Below are positions 7,813-15,694 of a DNA stretch of 15,781 bases, piece after piece. The stretch comes from Prevotellaceae bacterium (GTDB lineage Bacteria > Bacteroidota > Bacteroidia > Bacteroidales > Bacteroidaceae). The stretch is taken from positions 1 through 15,781 of the forward strand of contig JAJPYW010000262.1 in the NCBI GenBank assembly GCA_021204715.1, in the 5' to 3' direction. The notes below the pieces were generated by a model, which was not told where the DNA came from, searched no databases, and saw only the letters and a program-made list of their open reading frames with translations. Position numbers and translations under genes: made by a program. How positions within the stretch are numbered: position 1 is the stretch's first letter; each line of letters starts with the position of its first letter.

Positions 7813-8652
7813 ATGAACAACCGCTTGAGAATCCTCCTTGTTATAATAGGAGCGTTGCTTGTCGCAGCACTCTTGCGCGGTTGCGTAGCTACCTCTTACA
7901 GAATTCCCTGTCAAGGTATGCAAGGCAGTTTATACAGCGGGGAGCGCATCTTGGTGAACCGTTGGAGCTATGGGCTACGGCTTCCCTTGATGGCACTTTG
8001 GGGCTATCGCCGTCTCGGAGCATGTCCCGTTTCAAAAAACGACTTGATGGTATTCAACAACCCGGCTGGTCGTTCCACTGCCGTCATCAGCCGGCGGGAA
8101 GTGTTCATCGGCCGTTGTTTGGCCACTGCCGGCGACACCCTTTGGGTGGACAACACATTCCTTCCTTTGCCGGCTGACAACATCAAGACGATAGGGAACA
8201 AGGAAGAAATAAACAGTCTAAAGGAAGCTGTTCGAGGTGCTGACGGGGCGATAACCGATACCGTCTCTTTGATGACGGTGAACGCCGATACAATACTCCC
8301 CGCTTTCTTTCCTTTAATCATCCCCGCTCGCGGTCGCGTCATTGATGTACACCCGTGGAACCGGGTATTGCTTTGCAACACCTTGCTGTTACACGAGCGG
8401 CGGAGAGCTGAAATCAAGCACGACACCCTCTTTGTAGACGGCAAGCCGGTCAACCGGTGCCGTTTCACAAAAGATTATTATTGGGTGGGCGCCGACAACA
8501 CTGTCAACCCGGGCGACTCCCGATTGTTCGGTTTCGTTCCGCAAGACCACCTCATCGGTAAAGCCGCCTGCATCTGGCTTTCGCTTGACGACAGGCGCGG
8601 TTGGTTCAACGGACACATCCGTTGGAAGCGGATGTTCAGAAGAATCCGCTAA
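7813..8652 (+). CDS. S26 signal peptidase-like protein lacking the catalytic dyad
   Basis: A 279-residue paralogue of the adjacent LepB with one N-terminal membrane span (about 6-21). The fold signatures remain in order: RIPCQGMQGSLYSGERILVNRWSYG at about 30-54, a GRCLATAGDTLWV strand at 100-112, DSRLFGFVPQDHLIGKAACIWLS at about 235-257, and a terminal GWFNGHIRWKRMF resembling the end of LepB. However, the nucleophile position (Ser116 in LepB) is Gly35 and the general-base position (Lys266) is Gly100. Box E reads ADNTVNPGDSR instead of GDNRHNSADSR. It is therefore probably not a Ser/Lys peptidase. The reading frame is intact with no stop or frameshift, so it is not an obvious pseudogene. A partner, chaperone or regulatory role beside LepB is inference. 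The ATG at 7813 is chosen because the upstream TTG/ATG extension would overlap lepB and put charged residues ahead of the membrane span. Confidence 0.85.
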   Translation: MNNRLRILLVIIGALLVAALLRGCVATSYRIPCQGMQGSLYSGERILVNRWSYGLRLPLMALWGYRRLGACPVSKNDLMVFNNPAGRSTAVISRREVFIGRCLATAGDTLWVDNTFLPLPADNIKTIGNKEEINSLKEAVRGADGAITDTVSLMTVNADTILPAFFPLIIPARGRVIDVHPWNRVLLCNTLLLHERRRAEIKHDTLFVDGKPVNRCRFTKDYYWVGADNTVNPGDSRLFGFVPQDHLIGKAACIWLSLDDRRGWFNGHIRWKRMFRRIR

Positions 8653-8714
8653 GCACGTCGGTTGAAAGTCTTTCCCGCAGGATAAGTTTGTTATAAGCCT
8701 CAATCCCGTTGACC

Positions 8715-9353
8715 ATGAAGTGCGTACTCTTGACCACTGCCTACTTGCCGCCAGTCGCTTACTTCACCAAGTTGATGGCTTACGACCAAGTCTTCATCGA
8801 ACAGTACGACCATTACCAGAAGCAGAGTTACCGCAACCGCTGCGTTATCGCCGGCCCCGGTGGACCGCTCACCCTCACGGTCCCCATCATCAAGCCTGAA
8901 GGCGGGAAGTGCTATATGAAAGACATCCGTATCTCCGACCACGGCAACTGGTGTCACCTGCATTGGAACGCACTCGTTTCCGCCTACAACCAAACTCCAT
9001 TTTTTACCTACTACCAAGACGACCTGCACCCCTTTTACGAGACACGATACACCTTTTTACTTGATTTCAACGAAGCTTTGTGCCACCGCCTTTGCGAACT
9101 TATAGAGATAGCTCCACAAATGTCGCGCACTATCTGCTACCGCGAAGCCGGCGGCACACCCGGCGTTGACGACTTGCGCGGCCGCATCCACCCCAAGCTT
9201 GACTGCCGGCAAGCTGACTCCCGCTTTACTCCTGTTCCCTACTATCAAGTGTTCCAAGACCGCTTGGGCTTCCTGCCTAATCTGAGTATTGTTGATTTAC
9301 TTTTCAACATGGGCCGTGAAAGTTTGTTGGTGTTGCAAAAGTGTATCGTTTAA
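8715..9353 (+). CDS. WbqC family protein
   Basis: A 212-residue protein resembling the WbqC-like family (PF08889), named after a gene in O-antigen clusters; its biochemical role is not settled. Recognisable landmarks are the N-terminal TAYLPPVAYFTKL (family pattern around a YLP and YF), the conserved YRNR segment near residue 40, and the central HWNALVSAYNQTPFFTYY stretch, followed by an FY.TRYTFLLDFNEALC helix. There is no signal peptide or membrane span, so a cytoplasmic location is likely. The ATG at 8715 is preferred to the in-frame TTG six bases earlier. It follows the S26-like gene after 62 bp and appears to be the last gene of the dapB operon. In this family the neighbourhood with signal peptidase may be conserved, but I cannot confirm that here. 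Confidence 0.88.
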   Translation: MKCVLLTTAYLPPVAYFTKLMAYDQVFIEQYDHYQKQSYRNRCVIAGPGGPLTLTVPIIKPEGGKCYMKDIRISDHGNWCHLHWNALVSAYNQTPFFTYYQDDLHPFYETRYTFLLDFNEALCHRLCELIEIAPQMSRTICYREAGGTPGVDDLRGRIHPKLDCRQADSRFTPVPYYQVFQDRLGFLPNLSIVDLLFNMGRESLLVLQKCIV

Positions 9354-9412
9354 AACCAACCATTCTTCCATAATTCACCATTTCATCGTTTTTCAGTATT
9401 ACAAGAAAGCAC

Positions 9413-9439
9413 GGATTGTCTATTCCAATCCCTGTTTTT
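9413..9439 (+). terminator. Possible terminator after the dapB-lepB-WbqC operon
   Basis: GGATTG (9413-9418) can pair with CAATCC (9426-9431) around a 7-nt loop. A run of five T residues follows at 9435-9439. It lies about 60 bp past the WbqC stop codon. The stem is short and only moderately GC-rich, so termination efficiency is uncertain. Confidence 0.45.
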
Positions 9440-9633
9440 CACCCTTCTTTCCCTTAAAAGAGATTCCCTGCAGGAACTATAATTCTACAAGATTGAACTA
9501 ATAATAGAGTTCTTTGCTGTTATAATTGCAGATTTTTGCATACGTTTTCATCCGTAAAGACGCATGGTGAAAAGGTGCGGTACGGTGAAAGCGGTTGTGA
9601 GTTCAATTTAATACTAATCTTAACGTTTGTACA
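9440..9633 (+). promoter_or_regulatory. Leader/promoter region of susC
   Basis: This AT-rich spacer must contain the susCD promoter, but I find no perfect TAnnTTTG. TATAATTG (9521-9528) and GATTTTTG (9531-9538) each match seven of eight positions, and neither has a convincing TTTG about 20 nt upstream. A hairpin of TTTTCATCC (9545-9553) with GGTGAAAA (9566-9573), with one bulged base and a 12-nt loop, lies just downstream of these candidates. It could be an operator or an mRNA structure. No regulator gene (HTCS, SusR, ECF sigma/anti-sigma) is in the window. Confidence 0.4.
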
Positions 9634-12600
9634 ATGGAAAGACAGAGATGCTTTAAAAATCTAAAGTTCAAGCTCTATGCAACTTTAGTTGTTTGTATGA
9701 CGCTCTTGTTGAATGTTCAGTTCTTGAACGCCCAAAATTCAACAATTAGTGTAAAAGGAGTGGTGAATGACGCGATGGGACCCATAACGGGAGCCAGTGT
9801 CATTGAAAAGGGAAACGTCACCAACGGTACCATTACGGATCTGGACGGTAACTTCACACTCAACGTTTCCCCCGGCGCCACGTTAGTAATCAGCTTCATC
9901 GGCTACAAGACGCAAGAAGTTGCCTTGAATGGCAGAAATTCTATCAACACCACCCTACATGAAGACACCGAGATGTTGGAAGAAGTGGTGGTAGTAGGTT
10001 TCGGCACGCAGAAAAAGGTGAACCTGACCGGTTCGGTAGGCCTTGCCACAGCCAAGGACCTCGAATCCCGTCCCGTGACATCGGCCACCCAAGCCTTGCA
10101 AGGCCTGGTACCGGGCTTGCAGATAACCACTACTACCGGAGAATTAGACAATAACATGTCCATCAACATCCGTGGTAACGGTACCATTGGCGATGGTTCC
10201 AGCGGCAGCCCGCTCATCCTTATCGACGGCATGGAAGGCGACCTGAATACCGTCAATCCGCAGGATATAGAGAATATCTCCGTATTGAAAGACGCCGCAG
10301 CCGCTTCTATCTATGGTTCGCGCGCGCCATTCGGCGTTATTTTGGTAACTACCAAGAAAGGGCGCACCGGCAAGCCGGTAGTGAATTACAACAACAGCTT
10401 CCGCTTCAACAGCCCCATCCGAATGCCAAGGCAGATGGACTCCTATACCTTTGCCAACTACTTCAACCAAGCCGGTTATAACGCCAATTCCGGTGCCATC
10501 TTTACTGACGAGACCATGCGGCAAATGCTCGACTTCCAAGCAGCCGGCGGCACCAACCGTGGCGGCTTGCTCACAGACGGCGACATTTGGGGAAAACCGG
10601 CAGGCGACCCCTTCACCACCGGTTTCGCCAACACCGACTGGTATCATGAAATATATAAGGATGTCTCCTTCTCGCACGAACACAACTTGAGTATCAGTGG
10701 CGGCGGAGAGAAATTCAACTACTATGCCTCGTTGGGTTACTTGGATCAGAACGGCTTGTTGCGTCCCGCCGACGACACCATGAGACGGTTCAACGCCAGC
10801 GCCAAGTTCGGTGCCGAGCTCACCGGCTGGTTGAAGTTCAACTACAGCATACGCTACATCCGTCAAGACTTGGAGCGTCCCGCCAACTTCAACAACGGAC
10901 TTTATGAGAAGATAGGCCGCCAGACGTGGCCCAACCTGCCCGTGTACGATGAAAACGGCTATTATCACAACAGCAACGCCGACACACCCGTCATGCAGTT
11001 GGCAGAAGGCGGCACCCGCAACGTGCAGACCGACAAAATATACCAACAAGCCGGCTTGGTTATCGAACCCGTCAAGAACTGGGTTACCAACGTAGAATTC
11101 AACTACAGCTTGAACGATGTCGACACCCGCCAGACCTCTTTGCCTTACTATAACCACGATGTGGCCGGCAACATAGTCGACACCAACGGCAACAGCAGTC
11201 TCTACCAAGACTACACCAAAGAGACCTACATGAACTGGAATATCTACTCTACCTACTCCTTTACTGTGAACGATGACCATAATATTAAAGTAATGGCCGG
11301 TTTCCAATCAGAAGAAATGCGCCAGAAGTTTTTCAGTGCCCAGGCTTGGGGCTTGCAAGTGGAAGACTTGCCCGAATTGGATTTGGTGACCAACCTTTAC
11401 GGTAACGGCAGCGACAAAGCCCCACAGGTAGCCGGCCACCGTCTGCAATGGGCTTCCGCCGGTTTCTTCGGCCGTGTGAACTACGATTACAAAGGCCGTT
11501 ACCTCGTTGAAGGCAACTTGCGCTATGACGGTTCCTCCTGTTTCCGCAGAGGCAGCCGCTGGTTGCTCTCCCCCTCCTTCTCCTTGGGTTGGAACATCGC
11601 GCAGGAGAGCTTCTGGGAAAACTTTACCAACACCTGCAACCTGTTGAAACTTCGCTTCTCCTACGGTGTGTTGGGCAACATGAACACCACTAATTGGTAC
11701 CCCACTTACCGCACCATGGTACTGAGCCAAGTGGCCGGCAGCTGGCTGCAGGACGGAAACATGCCCAACACGGCTTACGTAGGCGATCTCATCTCCACCT
11801 CGCTGACTTGGGAAAAAGTGCGCACATGGAATGTGGGCCTTGATTTCGGTTTGTTCAACAACCGCCTGAGCGGTACCTTCGACACCTACGTGCGTTTCAC
11901 CGACAACATGGTAGGCCCTTCGGAAGAGTTGCCCGCCACCTTAGGTATCGGTACCCCCAAGACCAACAACTGCGACTTGAAGACCAAAGGTTGGGAACTC
12001 ACCTTGAGCTGGCAAGACCAGACAAAATTCGGTTTGGGATATGGTGTGAAGCTGAACGTATCCGATGCCCGCACCTACATTGACCGCTATCCCGGCAACC
12101 CCACCAACTCCATCAGCACCTACATTGCCGGGCGCGAAACGGGCGAAATCTGGGGCTTCAAGACCGTAGGCATCGCCAAGACCGATGACCAAATGCAGGC
12201 GCACCTCAACAAAGTGGGCGGACAGAGTGCCATAGGCACCAACTGGACGGCCGGCGACATCATGTACGCCGACTTGGATGGCAAGGACGGCATAACCAAA
12301 GGCGGCCAGACACTTGGCGACCACGGCGACTTGAAGGTCATCGGCAACAACACCCCGCGTTACCTTTTCGGACTTGACTTGAACGCTAACTACAAAGGCT
12401 TCGACATGCGCCTCTTTTTCCAAGGTGTCATGAAGCGCGACTATACCAGCAGCTCGATGATGTTTTGGGGCGTTTACGGAAGTGAATGGTGGTCCACCGG
12501 CTTCAAGGAACATGCAGACTACTTCCATGCCGACGCCATCGGCTTGGAGGGCCACAAGATAGCCGCCAACACCGACGCTTTTTACCCGCGTCCCATATTC

Positions 12601-12882
12601 GACGACACCAAAAACCAAGAAGAGCAGAGCCGCTACCTGCAGAACGCCGCCTATATCCGCTTGAAGAACTTTCAGTTGGGCTACACCATTCCTTCCGCCC
12701 TTACCCAGCGTATAGGTATCAGTAACTGCCGTGTATTCGTATCGGGCGAGAACCTGTGGACCGGCACCAAGCTCTCCCGCCTGTTCGATCCCGAGACACT
12801 CAGCGGAGGCTACTCCGACGGTGGAGGCAACGCCTACCCCCTCTCAAGGACATGGTCGTTCGGTGTAAGTATTTCGCTCTAA
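9634..12882 (+). CDS. SusC/RagA family TonB-linked outer membrane transporter
   Basis: An outer-membrane TonB-dependent importer that, with a SusD lipoprotein lid, takes up oligosaccharides or, in some members, peptides. The 1082 residues fit the family. A signal peptide ends at about LNA-QN (residue 33). A carboxypeptidase-D-like beta domain follows at about 37-110 (VKGVVNDAMGPITGASV to a YKTQEV strand), then a TonB-box-like EEVVVVGFGTQ at 116-126. The plug domain runs to about 245 and includes the SusC signature DGM...NPQDIENISVLKDAAAASIYGSRAPFGVILVTTKKG. The rest is a beta-barrel rich in aromatic/Asn strands, ending GVSISL. There is no STN domain before the beta domain, so direct signalling to an anti-sigma factor is not expected. 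The ATG at 9634 gives the signal peptide. susD starts 21 bp after the stop codon. Substrate is unknown. Confidence 0.96.
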   Translation: MERQRCFKNLKFKLYATLVVCMTLLLNVQFLNAQNSTISVKGVVNDAMGPITGASVIEKGNVTNGTITDLDGNFTLNVSPGATLVISFIGYKTQEVALNGRNSINTTLHEDTEMLEEVVVVGFGTQKKVNLTGSVGLATAKDLESRPVTSATQALQGLVPGLQITTTTGELDNNMSINIRGNGTIGDGSSGSPLILIDGMEGDLNTVNPQDIENISVLKDAAAASIYGSRAPFGVILVTTKKGRTGKPVVNYNNSFRFNSPIRMPRQMDSYTFANYFNQAGYNANSGAIFTDETMRQMLDFQAAGGTNRGGLLTDGDIWGKPAGDPFTTGFANTDWYHEIYKDVSFSHEHNLSISGGGEKFNYYASLGYLDQNGLLRPADDTMRRFNASAKFGAELTGWLKFNYSIRYIRQDLERPANFNNGLYEKIGRQTWPNLPVYDENGYYHNSNADTPVMQLAEGGTRNVQTDKIYQQAGLVIEPVKNWVTNVEFNYSLNDVDTRQTSLPYYNHDVAGNIVDTNGNSSLYQDYTKETYMNWNIYSTYSFTVNDDHNIKVMAGFQSEEMRQKFFSAQAWGLQVEDLPELDLVTNLYGNGSDKAPQVAGHRLQWASAGFFGRVNYDYKGRYLVEGNLRYDGSSCFRRGSRWLLSPSFSLGWNIAQESFWENFTNTCNLLKLRFSYGVLGNMNTTNWYPTYRTMVLSQVAGSWLQDGNMPNTAYVGDLISTSLTWEKVRTWNVGLDFGLFNNRLSGTFDTYVRFTDNMVGPSEELPATLGIGTPKTNNCDLKTKGWELTLSWQDQTKFGLGYGVKLNVSDARTYIDRYPGNPTNSISTYIAGRETGEIWGFKTVGIAKTDDQMQAHLNKVGGQSAIGTNWTAGDIMYADLDGKDGITKGGQTLGDHGDLKVIGNNTPRYLFGLDLNANYKGFDMRLFFQGVMKRDYTSSSMMFWGVYGSEWWSTGFKEHADYFHADAIGLEGHKIAANTDAFYPRPIFDDTKNQEEQSRYLQNAAYIRLKNFQLGYTIPSALTQRIGISNCRVFVSGENLWTGTKLSRLFDPETLSGGYSDGGGNAYPLSRTWSFGVSISL

Positions 12883-12903
12883 CCCTTTAAAAGAAGATAC
12901 ATT

Positions 12904-14955
12904 ATGAAACTAAAGAAAACATATATAATCAATGCCATGCTGGCAACCACGTTGGTTGCCGGTCTCACCGCTTGCGACAACTTTTTGGACAAAGAGCCCA
13001 TGTCGACTGTCTCCCCCGAGGTCTACTTCTCCTCGGAATCTCAACTGCAGGCCTATTTAGACGATGAATACCCCAACATCCTGCCCAACTACGGTAATTG
13101 GAACTACGGTGTATTCGGGCAAGATTCTGGAACAGACAATCAAATAGGCATTAATGCGGCCACCCGCTATACCACCGACCAATGGAAAGTAGACCATTCA
13201 GAAAGCTCCAACTGGAACTTTGAGCGCATCTACCGCATGAACTACTTCCTCACCGAGGTGCTTCCCAAGTTCGGCGGCAGCCTGAACGGAAGTGAGAACA
13301 CCATCAGCGGTTCCGTGTCGGGCATCAAGCATTACATCGGCGAGGCCTACTTTCTCCGAGCTTACATTTACTTCACCAAGGAGTTGCTCTTTGGCGACTT
13401 CCCCATCATCAAAGAACCTTTGAACAACGACATGCAAGAGTTGGCCGAAGCCAGCCGGCGCTTCCCGCGCAACGAAGTGGCCCGCTTCATCATTCAAGAC
13501 CTTGACAGCGCCTACCTCTACATGAGCGATGCTGAGATGTCCACCACCCGCATCAACAAAGACTTGGCCAAGTTGCTTGAATCGCGCGTGGCGTTGAACG
13601 AAGCCACATGGCTGCAAAACTTCCATGGAACCGCTTTCGTACCAGGTGGAAACGGTTGGCCCGGTACCGACCTTTACGGCACGTACACGTACCCTTCGGG
13701 CAGCATTGACAACGAGATAACGTACTTCCTCGACATTGCCGTCAGCGCCTCCAAGGCGGTGGCCGAAGCCTATAAAGGCAGCCTTACCGTGAACACCGGC
13801 GTGCTGCAACAGTCGGAAGGCGAGGCCGCCAATCCTTATTACGACATGTTCGCATCCGAGGATCTCTCCGGCTACCCCGAAGTGTTACTTTGGCAGCAGC
13901 ATGCCCGCAGTATTTCCACGCACAATATCAACGCATACGCCGGACGTGGTAACAAACAAACTGGTTTGACACGCGGATTCGTGCAGAACTTCCTCATGGC
14001 TGACGGTACCCCGGTCTACACCCACGGCGACTACGCTACCGGCGACGGCTACTACATGGGCGACCGGACCATTGCCGACGTGCGCCGCAACCGCGATACC
14101 CGTCTGAGCGTCTTCTTGAAAGAACCGGGACAGAAAGACGTCTTCATCGAGATGGACAACAATGAAGGCGACAATATACCCACCGGCGAGAACGGCGAGG
14201 ACGGGGTGGAACCCTATCCTTTGATCACGGTGGGCGACATTGAACGCGGTTATTCCACCGGCTATGCCCTGCACAAAGGAGGCTCCTTCAACCGCAAGCA
14301 TTACGGCAACGGTGCCGGTTATACGGCCGAGGTGCACTTCCGCTCGGCAGAGGCGCTGCTCAACTACATGGAGGCCTACTACTTGCGGTATGGAACCCTT
14401 GACCAGACTGCCCGAGAGTATTGGACGCTGATACGTCAACGTGCCGGCGTAGACACCGACTTCGACAAGACCATTTCCTTGACAGACATGGGTAAAGAAG
14501 CCGAGAACGACTGGGGAGCCTATTCCGGCGGCGAGTTAGTAGACGCTACCTTGTATAATATCCGCCGCGAGCGCCGTTGCGAGTACATCGCCGAAGGCCT
14601 CCGCTATATGGATCTGCGCCGCTGGCGTTCCATGGACCAGCTCATCCACACGCCTTGCCATTTGGAAGGTTTCCACTTGTGGAACACACCCATGCAGGAT
14701 TGGTATGACAGTGTCGATTTGACTTACGACAACTCGACCAGCTCCACCGTATCTTCTCCCGACAAGAGCGAGTACCTGCGTCCTTTCGAGAAAAACCCTA
14801 CGCAGTGGGGCTACAACGGCTGCACATGGCGTATGGCCCATTACCTGTATCCCATCATGGCCAAGCAGTTCCAATTGGTGGAGAGCGCCGGTCTTTCCAC
14901 GCTCTACCAGAATCCTTACTGGCCCACTACCGCCGACATGACGGCCGAGCAGTGA
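12904..14955 (+). CDS. SusD/RagB family nutrient-binding outer membrane lipoprotein
   Basis: A surface lipoprotein that captures the substrate and caps the SusC channel. A signal peptide with lipobox GLTAC gives Cys24 as the lipidated residue, followed by the classic CDNFLDKEP start. SusD-like landmarks include IGEAYFLRAYIYFTKELLFGDFPII (about 145-169), RNEVARFIIQDLDSAYLYM (about 189-207, a TPR-like helix pair), and the C-terminal signature IRRERRCEYIAEGLRYMDLRRW near residues 553-575. At 683 residues it is longer than many SusD proteins (often 500-600), the extra length lying in the substrate-facing variable region. It is 21 bp after susC and certainly co-transcribed. A strong terminator follows within 130 bp, so no glycoside hydrolase gene is co-transcribed downstream within the window. 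Confidence 0.95.
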   Translation: MKLKKTYIINAMLATTLVAGLTACDNFLDKEPMSTVSPEVYFSSESQLQAYLDDEYPNILPNYGNWNYGVFGQDSGTDNQIGINAATRYTTDQWKVDHSESSNWNFERIYRMNYFLTEVLPKFGGSLNGSENTISGSVSGIKHYIGEAYFLRAYIYFTKELLFGDFPIIKEPLNNDMQELAEASRRFPRNEVARFIIQDLDSAYLYMSDAEMSTTRINKDLAKLLESRVALNEATWLQNFHGTAFVPGGNGWPGTDLYGTYTYPSGSIDNEITYFLDIAVSASKAVAEAYKGSLTVNTGVLQQSEGEAANPYYDMFASEDLSGYPEVLLWQQHARSISTHNINAYAGRGNKQTGLTRGFVQNFLMADGTPVYTHGDYATGDGYYMGDRTIADVRRNRDTRLSVFLKEPGQKDVFIEMDNNEGDNIPTGENGEDGVEPYPLITVGDIERGYSTGYALHKGGSFNRKHYGNGAGYTAEVHFRSAEALLNYMEAYYLRYGTLDQTAREYWTLIRQRAGVDTDFDKTISLTDMGKEAENDWGAYSGGELVDATLYNIRRERRCEYIAEGLRYMDLRRWRSMDQLIHTPCHLEGFHLWNTPMQDWYDSVDLTYDNSTSSTVSSPDKSEYLRPFEKNPTQWGYNGCTWRMAHYLYPIMAKQFQLVESAGLSTLYQNPYWPTTADMTAEQ

Positions 14956-15005
14956 CGGGGGTAAGACAACAACCGCCCATGTTATTTCAATAGGTACTTG
15001 CGATA

Positions 15006-15024
15006 GCCGGGCACAAGCCCCGGC
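15006..15024 (+). other. GC-rich hairpin downstream of susD
   Basis: GCCGGG (15006-15011) pairs with CCCGGC (15019-15024) around a 7-nt loop. It lacks its own T tract and sits just before the main terminator, so it may protect the 3' end of the susCD transcript. Confidence 0.5.
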
Positions 15025-15031
15025 ACTGAAA

Positions 15032-15081
15032 AGGGGACGGATTCCACTCCATGGCGTGCGGAAGTCCGTCCCCTGCTTTTT
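15032..15081 (+). terminator. Rho-independent terminator of susC-susD
   Basis: AGGGGACGGA (15032-15041) pairs perfectly with TCCGTCCCCT (15065-15074). The stem extends inward by TTCC/GGAA with one bulge, and the arm is followed by GC and five T residues (15077-15081). It lies about 75 bp after the susD stop codon. The stem is long and GC-rich, so this should be an efficient end of the operon. Confidence 0.8.
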
Positions 15082-15283
15082 GCTTTCGGGATGAACCCCC
15101 TAACATGCCCTTTTCCCTGATTTCGCCGATGCGAGGGCAGGTGGGGCTTTGGGTGTGGCTACTGTGAGTTGCAGCATATCGAGGTTACGGCTGTGAAGAT
15201 GCTTCTGGCGTGACATGGCAACAGTTAAAGGGTTATGTAGTGGTTAATGTCAATATTAAGGAACTGCTTACATTGGCTTTTTT

Positions 15284-15421
15284 CTGCCACGGATATGTCA
15301 GGGTTCTTCGTTTTCTTACGCTTTTTCCAACAAATCATACCATTTCCAAGCAAGTGGTTTTCAAGCCCGTTTTTGACATGATAATTTATCTTTTCCACAC
15401 ATCCGTGAAAATCCGTGGCAG
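15284..15421. repeat. Inverted repeat pair of CTGCCACGGAT, outer pair A
   Basis: CTGCCACGGAT at 15284-15294 is inverted exactly as ATCCGTGGCAG at 15411-15421, enclosing 116 bp. The right arm is preceded by another ATCCGTG (15401-15407). Inside are ATGTCA (15295-15300) and its complement TGACAT (15374-15379). The rest of the interior is not symmetric. It may be a REP-like or non-autonomous mobile element; ATCCGTGG-type strings are, to my recollection, common in Bacteroides intergenic regions. Confidence 0.65.
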
Positions 15422-15478
15422 AAATTGATTTCTGTAATAGGTTTAATATAAACATATTACGTGTACCGATATGATCGT

Positions 15479-15610
15479 CTGCCACGGATGCCGGCTGTTT
15501 TTGCAAACTTTTTGGGTAATGTACACGAAAATAGGTGGGGGTATATACCCCTACTAATTAATTGATACACGCGCATAAAAGTTTGCAAAAACAGGCATAA
15601 TCCGTGGCAG
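15479..15610. repeat. 132-bp centred long palindrome with 34-bp arms, pair B
   Basis: The 34-bp left arm (15479-15512) and right arm (15577-15610) are inverted copies matching at 30 of 34 positions by my count. Each consists of CTGCCACGGAT, a variable 5-bp block, and CTGTTTTTGCAAACTTTT. In the middle is a perfect 14-bp palindrome, GGGGTATATACCCC (15538-15551). Its axis coincides exactly with the axis of the outer arms (15544.5), so the entire unit folds about one point. Several flanking mismatches are G-T pairs, which would still pair as RNA. No gene lies inside. Confidence 0.85.
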
Positions 15611-15694
15611 GCTTCAATCAGACCGTTTTAAGTGTCGCTTTATTTTACCACAAGCCGGGCGCTGTGTCGGCATCCGTATTCCAAACCGGCACGC

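Noticed and set aside
10144..11307. 387-codon minus-strand open frame
   Set aside because: It lies wholly inside susC, whose product is unmistakable in the other frame; a shadow of the codon bias.
15210..15428. 72-codon open frame after susD
   Set aside because: It runs through the CTGCCACGGAT inverted repeats, has no recognisable protein features, and overlaps an opposite-strand frame of similar quality.
15479..15610. Phase-variable invertible promoter flanked by inverted repeats
   Set aside because: Bacteroides invertons have this general layout, but the interior is itself nearly symmetric, no good promoter lies inside, and no downstream gene is visible. Kept only as a remote option.
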